From NCBI GenBank assembly GCA_947601495.1, contig CANQGE010000005.1:1-64000 (forward strand): DNA of 64,000 bases. The letters run 5' to 3'. The translations under genes and the position numbers were made by a program. This stretch comes from an uncultured Clostridia bacterium (GTDB lineage Bacteria; Bacillota; Clostridia; TANB77; CAG-508). Shown here piece after piece: positions 28,164 through 37,278 of this stretch. Every line of letters begins with the position of its first letter. Position 1 is the stretch's first letter. The notes beneath the pieces were generated by a model. The model was not told the origin of the DNA. It saw nothing but the letters and a program-made list of their open reading frames with translations, and did no database searches.

Positions 28164-28356
28164 AAAATAATACCTATAATATCAAAATGAATGAGAGCTT
28201 CGCTTTTGAAAACAATTGAGGTAGAATTGCTTAATACATTTTATGGAAAGAGTTCATCTCCTGATGGAAGGGTGCCATAAAATGCTATTTAGCAATTCTA
28301 CGAAAATTGTTTGAACAAGAAGCTTGAATGAATTTTTATATTATAGGTATTATTTT
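28164..28356. repeat. MITE-like palindromic element, 193 bp
   Basis: Perfect 19-bp terminal inverted repeats at 28164-28182 and 28338-28356 enclose further complementary blocks, notably TAGAATTGCT...ATTTTATGG (from 28222) against CCATAAAAT...AGCAATTCTA (to 28300). The whole unit could fold into one long hairpin. It has no coding sequence and fills the 500-base gap between the sortase and a histidine kinase gene. Confidence 0.8.
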
Positions 28357-28432
28357 AAATTATTTTTAAAATTTAAAATGAGGTTTAATTTAATTTTAAA
28401 TTTAAAATAAGTTTAATTAATTTTAAATTTTA

Positions 28433-28461
28433 AAATGAGGTTTAAAATTTAAACCTCATTT
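28433..28461 (-). terminator. Terminator overlapping the histidine kinase stop codon
   Basis: A perfect 14-bp palindromic stem (AAATGAGGTTTAAA and complement) with a one-base centre includes the TGA stop of the kinase gene. The tract beyond is AT-rich. Part of the same motif recurs at about 28373-28387. Confidence 0.55.
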
Positions 28462-29967
28462 CGCAGATTGAATTTCAAAATAAAACTCTACCCCATCTTT
28501 TTTATTTGTTACACCATATTTGCTCTTATACTTAGTCATAATTGCTTTTACTAAAGCCAAACCTATTCCAGTTCCACCTTTAGAACGATCTCTAGATTCA
28601 TCAATTTTGTAAAATCTAGTCCAAATCCTATTTAGGTTTTCTTCATCAATTTTGCTTCCAGTATTAAAAACAGTAACTCTTAGTTTGCCCTCTTCTTTTC
28701 CTTTTTTTATTCCTATTTTAATTTTCTTTTTTCCATCTACTTCATTTACATTTTTTATAGCATTTGTAAAGTAGTTTGTTACAACTTGCTCTATGTAAAA
28801 GTCATCTGCATAAACATTCACAACTTCACTATTATTAAATTCAACATCAATATTATTTTCTGATAAAACAACTTTTGAATTTTTTATTACTTCATCAATT
28901 AATTCTACTAAATTAAACTTTTTATCATTAAATTTTCTATCTTCATACTCTAATTTCATTAGTTCTAAAAGTCGTTTTACTAATTTGTCCATCTTGTTTG
29001 CTTCATCTAAAATTACATCTGCATAGAATTTTCTGTTTTCATCATCTGTGTTTACATTTTCTACCAATCCTTCTGCATACCCTTGAATTAAAGCAATTGG
29101 TGTTTTAAGTTCATGAGAAACATCTGAAATAAATTGTCTTCTCATTTCATCTATTTTAGATTTTTCTTCTATATTTCTTTCCAGTTCCACATTGTTTAAT
29201 TTTAGCTTTTGTATGGTACCTTCTAATTTATCTGATAATGTATTTATACTTTTTCCAAGTTCATTAATTTCATCTTGACTATCGTTTATTCTATATTTTC
29301 TTTTAAAGTTTAAATTGCTCATTTCATTAGCAATATCATTTAGCTCTTCTATTGGTTTTGTAAATTTTTGAGCAATAAAAGTAATCGCAGTTCCTCCCAT
29401 AATAATAGCTGCAAATCCCATTACTACAATAAATCTATTAGAAATGCTAGCACTATCTTGAATTGGTGTAATTGGCATTCTTATATATAAGCTATAATTA
29501 TTTTCTAGAGTAGATTTTAAAAGAACATATGTTATTCCATTTTTTCTATCATTTACTTTTCTAATACTGCTTTTATCCTTTGAATACATTATGTCTGATT
29601 TATTAAAAATACTATAATTCACATCATATTTAATGTCTTCTATAGTTTCAAATTCTGATAAATAATTTTTATTAGTTGCATAAACTAGTTCTTCATTATT
29701 TAGTAAAAGTATTTCAAAACTATTATTTACAGCTATTTTTTCTAATTCTAATTCATATTTTTCTTTTTTCTCTTCATCTAATATATTTGATAAATTTTCA
29801 TTTATATAACTATAAGTATCTAATAATACATTATTTTTTGAATAGTAATATAAAGCTTCTAATACAGCATTATTAATTACTACAAAAAAAGCTATAATCA
29901 TAAAAATTACAATACACAATGTAAAAAAAAGTTTAGCACGTACTGATTTTAATATTTTTTTTTGCAT
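28456..29967 (-). CDS. Sensor histidine kinase (HisKA type)
   Basis: 503 residues from the ATG at 29967, preceded by AGGTGA; a GTG nine bases upstream is also in frame. Two membrane helices (about 10-35 and 175-200) flank an extracytoplasmic sensor. HAMP (FTKPIEELNDIANEMSNL), the dimerisation/phosphoacceptor domain (FISDVSHELKTP) and the ATPase domain with NYFTNAIKN and GTGIGLALVKAIM follow. It phosphorylates the OmpR-type regulator encoded just upstream (29977-30657), with which it forms one operon. The signal is unknown. Confidence 0.93.
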   Translation of the reverse strand: MQKKILKSVRAKLFFTLCIVIFMIIAFFVVINNAVLEALYYYSKNNVLLDTYSYINENLSNILDEEKKEKYELELEKIAVNNSFEILLLNNEELVYATNKNYLSEFETIEDIKYDVNYSIFNKSDIMYSKDKSSIRKVNDRKNGITYVLLKSTLENNYSLYIRMPITPIQDSASISNRFIVVMGFAAIIMGGTAITFIAQKFTKPIEELNDIANEMSNLNFKRKYRINDSQDEINELGKSINTLSDKLEGTIQKLKLNNVELERNIEEKSKIDEMRRQFISDVSHELKTPIALIQGYAEGLVENVNTDDENRKFYADVILDEANKMDKLVKRLLELMKLEYEDRKFNDKKFNLVELIDEVIKNSKVVLSENNIDVEFNNSEVVNVYADDFYIEQVVTNYFTNAIKNVNEVDGKKKIKIGIKKGKEEGKLRVTVFNTGSKIDEENLNRIWTRFYKIDESRDRSKGGTGIGLALVKAIMTKYKSKYGVTNKKDGVEFYFEIQSAK

Positions 29968-29976
29968 AAATTTCAC

Positions 29977-30657
29977 CTATTTTATTTCAAATTTATATCC
30001 TATTCCCCTTATTGTTTGAATGTGTTTTCCTTTTTTACCTAATTTATGTCTAATTTTTTTAATGTGACTATCTATAGTTCTTGAATCTCCATAATAATCA
30101 TAATTCCAAACAGTATTTAAAATTTTGTCTCTTGATAAAGCTATGTTTTCATTATCTAATAAATATTTTAAAAGTTCATATTCTCTAAAACTTAGCTCAA
30201 CTTGTTTTCCATCAACAGTAACAGTTCTTCCTTCATTATCTATAACTATTCCATCATAGCTTTTTAGTTCTTTTTCTTCTGGTCTTGATCTTTTAAGTAT
30301 TGCTTCTACTCTTGCTACCAAAATTTTAGGACTAAATGGTTTTGTTATATATTCATCAACTCCAAGTTCAAATCCAAATAGCTCATCATTTTCTTCTGCT
30401 CTTGCTGTAAGCATAATAATTGGAATTTTTTTATTTTCTTGACGAATTTGTCTTAAAACAGACCAACCATCAAGCTTTGGCATCATAACATCTAGCAAAA
30501 TTAAACTAATTTTTTCCTTATTTTGATTATAAATTGAAATTGCCTTTTCTCCATCTTCTGCCTCTATTATGTTATAGTTTTTTTGTATTAAAAAATCCTT
30601 AATTAATTTTCTCATTCTAGATTCATCATCTACTACTAATATTGTTATATCTGCCAT
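29977..30657 (-). CDS. Response regulator, OmpR/PhoB family
   Basis: 226 residues: a receiver domain with acidic pocket DDE near residue 10, phospho-acceptor D56 in LILLDVMMP and the conserved Lys in YITKPFSP, then a winged-helix DNA-binding domain (LSFREYELLKYLLDN, DSRTIDSHIKKIRHKLG, IRGIGYKFE). GGAGGA precedes the ATG. The kinase gene begins within 10 bases of its end, giving a complete two-component pair. Confidence 0.95.
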   Translation of the reverse strand: MADITILVVDDESRMRKLIKDFLIQKNYNIIEAEDGEKAISIYNQNKEKISLILLDVMMPKLDGWSVLRQIRQENKKIPIIMLTARAEENDELFGFELGVDEYITKPFSPKILVARVEAILKRSRPEEKELKSYDGIVIDNEGRTVTVDGKQVELSFREYELLKYLLDNENIALSRDKILNTVWNYDYYGDSRTIDSHIKKIRHKLGKKGKHIQTIRGIGYKFEIK

Positions 30658-30732
30658 AGTAAGTTTCCTCCTATTTTTAGAACTTTATTTACAATTTACT
30701 TATATACTATAATTATGTTTTCTGTGTGAAAT

Positions 30733-32502
30733 TTAATTTTTTATTAAATTTTTTAATTCATTTAAATTTTTTCTAAAATATTCAAATGCTATTTCATAAG
30801 TGTTTGGATCTTCTAAGTCTACTTCTACTGATTTTAACAAGCTTAAAGAATCCTTAGAACCACCTTCACTTAGCATATTAATATATTTTTGAACATAATC
30901 TTTCTCACCGGATAAAATTTTACTTGCTATAACTATTGCTGAAGTTATACCTGTTGAATATTTATAAACATAAAAGCAACTATAGAAATGAGGAATTCTT
31001 GCCCATTCATATTTTATTTCATCATTTATTATTGCAGAATCTCCAAAATATTTTTTTACTAATTCAAAATAAATTTGATTTAAATTTTCTGATGTTAAAT
31101 TTTGCCCTTCTTCAATTTTAAAATGAACATCTTTTTCAAATTCTGCAAACATTGCTTGCCTTATTAACGTAGCTCTTATAGTATCTAATTGCTCATTTAT
31201 TAATGCCATTTTCTTTTTATTATCTGTTTCTTTATTTATTAAATAATTTGCTAAAAGAATTTCATTAACTGTTGAAGCAACTTCGGCAACCATTATAGTA
31301 TAATTTGCATTTATTACATTTTGCTTTTTGCTTGCATAATAGCTATGCATAGAATGACCTAGTTCATGTGCTATTGTTGAAACATCTCTAGAAGAATTTA
31401 CGTAATTTAATAAAACAAAAGGATGAACTGAATGAATTCCCATGCTGTATGCTCCGCCCATTTTATTTTCTTTTGTGTATACATCTAGCCAATTATTTTC
31501 AAAAGCATGTTTAAGCATGTTTACATATTCTTCTCCCATTGGAGCTAACGCATCTAGTACAATTTGCTTTGCTTCTTCATATTCTATTTTCTTGTTTTCC
31601 ACATCTAAAGTATTTACATATACATCATACATATTTACTTTGTCTTTTCCTAATAAGTCTGCTTTTAGTTTTATATATTCATGATTTAAATATAAGTTTT
31701 TGTTTACTTCTTCTAGCAACGTTTCATATACTTTTACATTTGAATCATCATTATTTGTAGCAGAATCTAGAGAAGATTCATAATTTCTTAATTTACTTGA
31801 AATTACTCTTTGCTTTACTCTTGATAAATAAAGCTCTGTTATTGTGTTTATGTGCTTTTTATATAAAGAATACATTGATTCAAAAGCTTGCTTTCTAATG
31901 CTTTCATTTTTATTCATAAGATATTCTGAAAATAAAGCTGAGTTCATTTTCAATTCATTTTCGTTTTCATCTTTAATGCTTGGAAAGTCAAATTCTGTAT
32001 TTGTAAAAATATCATAAGCATTTTCTGATGTAGAAAAAATCTCAGAATATTTAGCAAGCACTCCTTCTACTTCTTCACTTAGAATATGCTTTTTTCCCTT
32101 CATAATGTCTCTTATTACTTTTTCATATTCCTTCATTCTGCTATCTTTTAAAAATTCTTCTAACTTTTCATCATCTATTTTGCTAATTTCTGGTGAAATA
32201 AAGCTTTCTGCTTCTGAAAATTCTGTAGTTAATGCTTCTGCCATTTTATATAGTTTTATGCTTTCTTGATTACTCATGTCTTTATGATATTTAAGCATAG
32301 CATATCCATAAATTTTTTCATGAATTTCTAAAGCCTTTTCTAAATTTTTATAGCAAGTATACATTTCATCTACACTTGATGATAATTTTCCTTTACTTTG
32401 CTTTATTTTTTCAATTAGTTCATATAAATTTTTAATAGCAATATTAAACTCTTCTTCATTTTTAAATATTTCCTCTAAATTCCACTCTAACTTTTTATCC
32501 AT
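30733..32502 (-). CDS. pepF: Oligoendopeptidase F (M3 family)
   Basis: A 589-residue cytoplasmic zinc peptidase of family M3B that cuts short oligopeptides. The zinc site AHELGHSMHSYYAS is near residue 380 with the downstream Glu in MVAEVASTVNE, and the C-terminal FYVYKYSTGI stretch is typical of PepF. AAGGA precedes the ATG. It lies 16 bases after the kinase-like gene at 32519-33907 and is probably cotranscribed with it. Confidence 0.95.
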   Translation of the reverse strand: MDKKLEWNLEEIFKNEEEFNIAIKNLYELIEKIKQSKGKLSSSVDEMYTCYKNLEKALEIHEKIYGYAMLKYHKDMSNQESIKLYKMAEALTTEFSEAESFISPEISKIDDEKLEEFLKDSRMKEYEKVIRDIMKGKKHILSEEVEGVLAKYSEIFSTSENAYDIFTNTEFDFPSIKDENENELKMNSALFSEYLMNKNESIRKQAFESMYSLYKKHINTITELYLSRVKQRVISSKLRNYESSLDSATNNDDSNVKVYETLLEEVNKNLYLNHEYIKLKADLLGKDKVNMYDVYVNTLDVENKKIEYEEAKQIVLDALAPMGEEYVNMLKHAFENNWLDVYTKENKMGGAYSMGIHSVHPFVLLNYVNSSRDVSTIAHELGHSMHSYYASKKQNVINANYTIMVAEVASTVNEILLANYLINKETDNKKKMALINEQLDTIRATLIRQAMFAEFEKDVHFKIEEGQNLTSENLNQIYFELVKKYFGDSAIINDEIKYEWARIPHFYSCFYVYKYSTGITSAIVIASKILSGEKDYVQKYINMLSEGGSKDSLSLLKSVEVDLEDPNTYEIAFEYFRKNLNELKNLIKN

Positions 32503-32518
32503 AGTTTATCCTTTCTTT

Positions 32519-33907
32519 TTAACGTTCTTCTCCTTCTTGTTTATTACTTTTGTCATATTTATATTGTTCTATAATTACATCTAATATGCCTTCTCTATAT
32601 TCTGGATCTCCTTTTAAATATAGCATGTCTAAATCAGAAATTACAATATCTCCTTTTTTTAACGCTACATGCTCTTCTGATTGAACCATTGTGTCTTCTA
32701 AAAATCCAAATACATTAAAGTCCTTACTTCTTATAAATTCTGGTATTTTATTGTCTTGAGTTAACACAAGCAAATTATCTTTTCTTGCATCACCCCATAT
32801 AATTCCAGCAGATTCTAGCTCTTTATATATTTCTATCAACTTTTCATCCGTTATTTCTGCAGAATCTACTATTCCATAGTTAAATACTTCTAAGCAACTT
32901 CCATCATTATATTTTTTTCTAAAATACGGCATCATAATTCTTGGATGATATGGTATGTTGTATTTTCTTCTTCCTGCTCCTAATTTTACAACTTGATCTC
33001 CTGTACATATTACAAAGCTTGAAGATCCACATGATAAAAATTGATATTTGTTTCCATTTGATACTGCTTGAAGAATCAATTTTTTCTCTTCTCTATCATC
33101 TGAACAAACTAAATGCGCAAATTCTTTATCTTTGTCGTAAATAGCATCTTTTTTCTTAATAATTTTTGATTGTTCAGATCTAGGCATTTCAAGAATGCTT
33201 TGCAATCTATGTGGAGGCTCTTCATCTAAAACGATGTCATCATATAATTGTGCAAAATAACTATATTCTTCATATTCATCTTTGAATTCTGGAATGTCTT
33301 TTAATGCTTTTATTATTGTAAAAAAATCTTTTGTGAAAAAAAGTTCGTCATTTATGTTTGGAAAGCATTTTTCTTTTATTTCGCTAAAATGTTGTTTTAA
33401 TTTTTTTCTTCCTAGTTCTGTTTTTAACAATGGAACAACAATATAATCCATATTTTTTCTGCTTTCTTCTAATAATGTTTCAAACTCTTCTGCTATAACT
33501 TTTTCTCCGCCTTCAATGTTTGAGAGTTCTTTTGCTATTTTTGAAACATCATCATAATGTCCATAGTCTATAAGGAAACGTAAACTTTCTAATATATCTT
33601 TTCTTGCTTCTGGACTTTGGGCTAAATATGGTAACGTACCTGCAGAATCAATTGTGTTATTATAGATAATATCCCAATTTTCTTTAGCTACTTCTAATCC
33701 TTCTGGATATTTCATAAAGACCTCTAGTAGTGCTTTTAATTCTTCTGGAGTTGCTAGCAAAGAAATAGCTTTTATTTGCTTAGATATTTCTTTTCTAACA
33801 TCTGCATTTTCAATATGTAAAATCATTCCTTTAACTGTTTCATGAATATCAATTTTTCTCATTATAATTCTTACAAAACATTTTCCCTTCTTTAGACTAT
33901 TTTCCAT
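32519..33907 (-). CDS. Protein of unknown function with a kinase-like C-terminal domain
   Basis: 462 residues. The first 280 or so are helical with no named family. The C-terminal half has the order of protein-kinase-fold motifs: a nucleotide-loop-like SCGSSSFVICTG followed by DQVVKLGAG (a VxK-type lysine), a catalytic-loop-like IIWGDARKDNLLVL (D-x-x-x-x-N) near residue 373, and DIVISDLDML in place of the DFG segment. This resembles aminoglycoside-phosphotransferase or RIO-type kinases, but I cannot assign a substrate. The start is uncertain: ATG at 33907 has no ribosome binding site, and an ATG at 33862 is also possible. Confidence 0.65.
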   Translation of the reverse strand: MENSLKKGKCFVRIIMRKIDIHETVKGMILHIENADVRKEISKQIKAISLLATPEELKALLEVFMKYPEGLEVAKENWDIIYNNTIDSAGTLPYLAQSPEARKDILESLRFLIDYGHYDDVSKIAKELSNIEGGEKVIAEEFETLLEESRKNMDYIVVPLLKTELGRKKLKQHFSEIKEKCFPNINDELFFTKDFFTIIKALKDIPEFKDEYEEYSYFAQLYDDIVLDEEPPHRLQSILEMPRSEQSKIIKKKDAIYDKDKEFAHLVCSDDREEKKLILQAVSNGNKYQFLSCGSSSFVICTGDQVVKLGAGRRKYNIPYHPRIMMPYFRKKYNDGSCLEVFNYGIVDSAEITDEKLIEIYKELESAGIIWGDARKDNLLVLTQDNKIPEFIRSKDFNVFGFLEDTMVQSEEHVALKKGDIVISDLDMLYLKGDPEYREGILDVIIEQYKYDKSNKQEGEER

Positions 33908-33949
33908 TAATATTCTATCATAGTTTCTTATCTTTCGGCAATAAATTTA

Positions 33950-33977
33950 TTTACTTTTTCAATTTCTGTGATATAAT
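33950..33977 (+). promoter_or_regulatory. Promoter of the DUF4364 gene
   Basis: A perfect -10 TATAAT at 33972-33977 with a weak -35 TTTACT at 33950-33955 (16-base spacer). The GTG start follows 30 bases downstream. Confidence 0.6.
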
Positions 33978-34007
33978 AACAGTACTTATTGCAAGGAGGA
34001 ACTTAAA

Positions 34008-34544
34008 GTGAAATTAAATTCTGATGATCAATCTTTAGCAGAAAGTAAAATTTTGCTTTTATATATATTAAACAAAGTTGGAAAGCCTATAGCTCATAAT
34101 CAATTATTAGAATTAGTAACTTCTATATCAGATATGAATTATTTTTATTTTGAACAGTTTTTACTAGATTTATTAGAAGACAATTACATTTTAAAATATA
34201 ATCAAGAAGACTTAGAAATTTATGAAGTAACTGATGAAGGTAAAAAAGCAATAAATCTTACTATAGGAATTATTCCAGGAATTTTAAAATTGCAAGTAGA
34301 TAGTAAATTCAAAGAAAATTTAGAAAATATTAAAGATAAGTTTTCTATTTCAGCAGAATATACTCCTATTTCTGAAAAGGAATTCTGGGTTAGATGTAAA
34401 GTTATAGAAAACAATAAAGCTGTTTTTGATTTGCAAGCTAATGCAGGTTCAAAAGAACAAGCAAAAAAAATAGTAGAAAATTGGAATAATAATGCAACTG
34501 AAATTTACCCTAAAATGCTAGAAAATTTAATTGGAAAAGAATAA
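34008..34544 (+). CDS. DUF4364 winged-helix protein
   Basis: 178 residues of the DUF4364 family, common in Clostridia. DDQSLAESKILLLYILNKVG and the YFYFEQFLLDLLEDNYI segment form an N-terminal winged-helix-like fold (GKPIAHNQLLELVTSI holds the recognition region); the C-terminal half is a small alpha/beta domain. It may be a transcription factor, but targets are unknown. The start is GTG at 34008 with AAGGAGGA seven bases upstream, which fixes it. Confidence 0.85.
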   Translation: MKLNSDDQSLAESKILLLYILNKVGKPIAHNQLLELVTSISDMNYFYFEQFLLDLLEDNYILKYNQEDLEIYEVTDEGKKAINLTIGIIPGILKLQVDSKFKENLENIKDKFSISAEYTPISEKEFWVRCKVIENNKAVFDLQANAGSKEQAKKIVENWNNNATEIYPKMLENLIGKE

Positions 34545-34582
34545 AAAATAGAAATTTGAATAACAAAATTCAAACCTAAAAT

Positions 34583-34653
34583 AAAAATCTTTTGTAAAAG
34601 ACCATCTCTTATGATAATATCCTATCAAAAAAGTCTTTTTACAAAAGATTTTT
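34583..34653. terminator. Bidirectional terminator
   Basis: Two 20-base arms (ATCTTTTGTAAAAGAC type, 34583-34602 and 34633-34653, one-base bulge) with T-runs on both sides, between the convergent DUF4364 and GT8 genes. Confidence 0.75.
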
Positions 34654-34682
34654 TATATATTCAGTTAATAATTAAGTATTTA

Positions 34683-35687
34683 CTAATTGCTCTTTTTAAA
34701 TTTAGATGTAATTCGTACTATTGCAGGTCTAACAGTGTATATTAACCCCAAAATATGTTTTGATATAACAAATGGTATTTTTTGAACTATGCTTACAATT
34801 TTGTCCTGTTTTGAATTAAATTTATATGGTTTAAACTCTCTATCTTTCCAAGGACTCATGTTATAGTATTCTAAAAAGTCATTTAAAAAAGGATGATTAG
34901 AATTACTAAACCAAGGTCTTACTATGTCTAAATTTGTAGTATAATGTATAATATAAGGTTTTTTTATAGCTTCTTCTATTTCTGTTTCAGAATAAAAATT
35001 ACTTGGTTTTCTTAATACTATAATATCTTTATATTTTCTAGAAATTTCAATAGTCATAACATTAAATTTTGGACTTAATATGCCTATTTTTTTATGAAAA
35101 ATTCCATTCAAAACATCTTGATCTGCATAGCTAATTTTATTTTTATATTTTTTAACGAATTCTTGAATTTCCTTATTTATATCAATATTTCTCAATTTTT
35201 CTAAATCTATTAGTAATATTCCTGCATTTATATAATTATCATTATCAGCTAATCCTATATTTTTTTTATAGCCTTTTGAAACACATTCTTTAACGCCTAA
35301 AAATATATTATTTTCAAATTCTTCCTTATCCAAGTCAATTAAAGATTCTTTAATAATTGTATCGCAATCAATATACATTATTTTTGATATTTCTTTAGGC
35401 AAAAGTAATGCAGAATATAATCTACTAAAAGCACTTATTGGCCATCTACTTGATTTAATAAAATCATTTTTTAAATTAAAATTTTCAATATTAGCATCAA
35501 TAATATATATTTTTCTTTTAAAATCTTTTGCAATACTATATAGTTTTTCTTTATTTTTTTCATCAATATTTTCACCTAAAAGGTAAACTTCCAATTCTTT
35601 GACATTAGTATTATTTTTAAAGAGTGAAATCATTGATATTCCCATTATCCACACATAGTTATTGTCACATGTATATAATATTTTCAT
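34683..35687 (-). CDS. Glycosyltransferase family 8
   Basis: 334 residues of the GT8 galactosyl/glucosyltransferase type, which add hexoses from UDP-sugars to lipopolysaccharide, teichoic acid or capsule chains. The N terminus ILYTCDNNYVWIMGISMISL and the metal-binding D-x-D in KIMYIDCDTIIKESL are visible, followed by INAGILLIDLEKLRNI and a histidine-containing KPYIIHYTT. The start overlaps the last base of the RmlC-like gene, so the three genes at 34683-36998 form one operon, likely for surface polysaccharide. Confidence 0.92.
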   Translation of the reverse strand: MKILYTCDNNYVWIMGISMISLFKNNTNVKELEVYLLGENIDEKNKEKLYSIAKDFKRKIYIIDANIENFNLKNDFIKSSRWPISAFSRLYSALLLPKEISKIMYIDCDTIIKESLIDLDKEEFENNIFLGVKECVSKGYKKNIGLADNDNYINAGILLIDLEKLRNIDINKEIQEFVKKYKNKISYADQDVLNGIFHKKIGILSPKFNVMTIEISRKYKDIIVLRKPSNFYSETEIEEAIKKPYIIHYTTNLDIVRPWFSNSNHPFLNDFLEYYNMSPWKDREFKPYKFNSKQDKIVSIVQKIPFVISKHILGLIYTVRPAIVRITSKFKKSN

Positions 35688-36226
35688 TATTCCAATTCCT
35701 TAATCAAATTTATTGTTTTATAACTTTTATTCTTTTCAGATATTATTGGAGTTTGTCCTTCTAAATTCCAGTCTATATTTAAAGTAGGATCATTCCATAA
35801 AATTCCTATCTCATCTTCAGGATGCCAATAATTAGAAACCTTAAATAATACTTTAGCAAAATCTGATTTTACATAAAATCCATGGGCACATCCTTCTGGA
35901 ATATATAGTAGTTGTCTATTTTCTTTGGATAATTTAAATCCCTGCCATTTTAAATAAGTTTTACTATTTTTTCTCATATCGACAATAACATCATATATTT
36001 CCCCATATATAACACTAATTAATTTTCCTTGCGGATATTTTTTTTGTATATCTAATCCTCTTAAAACATTTTTTTTTGATTTGCTTTCGTTTTCTTGAAT
36101 AAAATTTAAATTTAACCCATTTTCAAAAAAAATTTTCTTATCATATGTAATAACGTAATCATTACATTCTATAAATTTAACTAAAAAGGCTCCTTCAATT
36201 TGAGTCTCTTTTTTTTCTAATTTCAA
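35687..36226 (-). CDS. RmlC-like cupin (dTDP-sugar epimerase/isomerase family) with altered active site
   Basis: 179 residues with the RmlC jelly-roll pattern: VLRGLDIQKKYPQGKLISV, GEIYDVIVDMRKNSKTY, LLYIPEGCAHGFYV and PIISEKNKS. In RmlC epimerases the first motif reads RGLHxQ and its His is the catalytic base; here it is Asp. The enzyme may therefore be an isomerase, a binding protein or an inactive relative rather than a 3,5-epimerase. Start is TTG at 36226; GAAGGAG overlapping the end of the upstream gene lies a rather long 12-13 bases away. No other dTDP-rhamnose genes are in the window. Confidence 0.8.
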   Translation of the reverse strand: MKLEKKETQIEGAFLVKFIECNDYVITYDKKIFFENGLNLNFIQENESKSKKNVLRGLDIQKKYPQGKLISVIYGEIYDVIVDMRKNSKTYLKWQGFKLSKENRQLLYIPEGCAHGFYVKSDFAKVLFKVSNYWHPEDEIGILWNDPTLNIDWNLEGQTPIISEKNKSYKTINLIKELE

Positions 36227-36230
36227 ATTT

Positions 36231-36998
36231 TTATACTGCTCCTTCTTTTCTTATTACGTTATTAATAGTTTTTAATACAATTGATAAATCTCTGACATTT
36301 GAATGATTTTTATGATAATTTATATCCATATTTAACCTATCTTCAAAAGTTACTTCGGATCTTCCGCCAATTTGCCATAAGCCAGTTATTCCAGGCTTGT
36401 ACTTTGTTATTATCTTATAGTATTCTCCCATATCTTCTTTTTCTCTAGGTAAATATGGTCTTGGTCCTACTAAACTCATTTTGCCTGTTAATAAATGTAA
36501 AAATTGTGGAAACTCGTCTAAACTTGTTTTTCTTAAAATTTTTCCAATTTTAGTTATTCTTGGATCATTTTTTATTTTTCTATATATGTAAAATTCTTTT
36601 CTAACATCTTGATTTTCTTTTAAAAATTTTTCTAGCTTTTCATCTGCATCAACGCACATTGTTCTGAATTTAATCATTTTAAACAATTTTCCATCTTTTC
36701 CTATTCTTTCTTGAAAGAAAAAAATTGGACCATCATCTTCTTTATAAATCTTGTTTATTACATAAATAATCATAGTTAATGGTATTAATATAATAGTTCC
36801 AACTAATCCTGCTAAAATATCAATACATCTTTTTATTGTTTTAGAAATTAAGTTTTTTATTTTTCTATTTTCTTCTAAACAAGTTAATGCAATTATTTCT
36901 TCCTGAACTAGCGTTTCTTCACTTTCAAAATTAATACTATTTTCTAATTGAATTTCTTCTATAACATTTGTAGGTATTTTGGCTACCTTTGTGTTCAT
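36231..36998 (-). CDS. Polyprenyl-phosphate sugar-1-phosphate transferase (WcaJ/RfbP family)
   Basis: The initiating enzyme of surface polysaccharide synthesis: it moves a sugar-1-phosphate onto undecaprenyl phosphate. A membrane helix (LAGLVGTIILIPLTMIIYVI) is followed by FQERIGKDGKLFKMIKFRTM, RKTSLDEFPQFLHLLTGKMSLVGPRP (split here for length) and PGITGLWQIGGR, all bacterial sugar-transferase signatures. I start at the ATG at 36998 because GGAGGA sits seven bases upstream; the longer frame to 37040 lacks such support. 255 residues. First gene of the polysaccharide trio. Confidence 0.93.
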   Translation of the reverse strand: MNTKVAKIPTNVIEEIQLENSINFESEETLVQEEIIALTCLEENRKIKNLISKTIKRCIDILAGLVGTIILIPLTMIIYVINKIYKEDDGPIFFFQERIGKDGKLFKMIKFRTMCVDADEKLEKFLKENQDVRKEFYIYRKIKNDPRITKIGKILRKTSLDEFPQFLHLLTGKMSLVGPRPYLPREKEDMGEYYKIITKYKPGITGLWQIGGRSEVTFEDRLNMDINYHKNHSNVRDLSIVLKTINNVIRKEGAV

Positions 36999-37278
36999 TT
37001 TTACATCCTCCACTAAAAATTTAAAATAATGTTTTAGCATAAAGTTAAATTCTTTACGGATTACTATATTCCATTATAATATACAATTCAAAAAAAAGCA
37101 ACCATTTTATATTTTTTTAAGCATTTTATAACCACAAATAGCCATATTTTAGAATAGTTTAGAAAGTTTTAGTAATTTATTTTAAAAATTTTATTTTAAT
37201 TTTTTCAAAATAATCCTCCTTTAGCTTTTTCCGTAGAAATAAGTATAAATATTACAATTATGTTAAATTTTTCATTTT

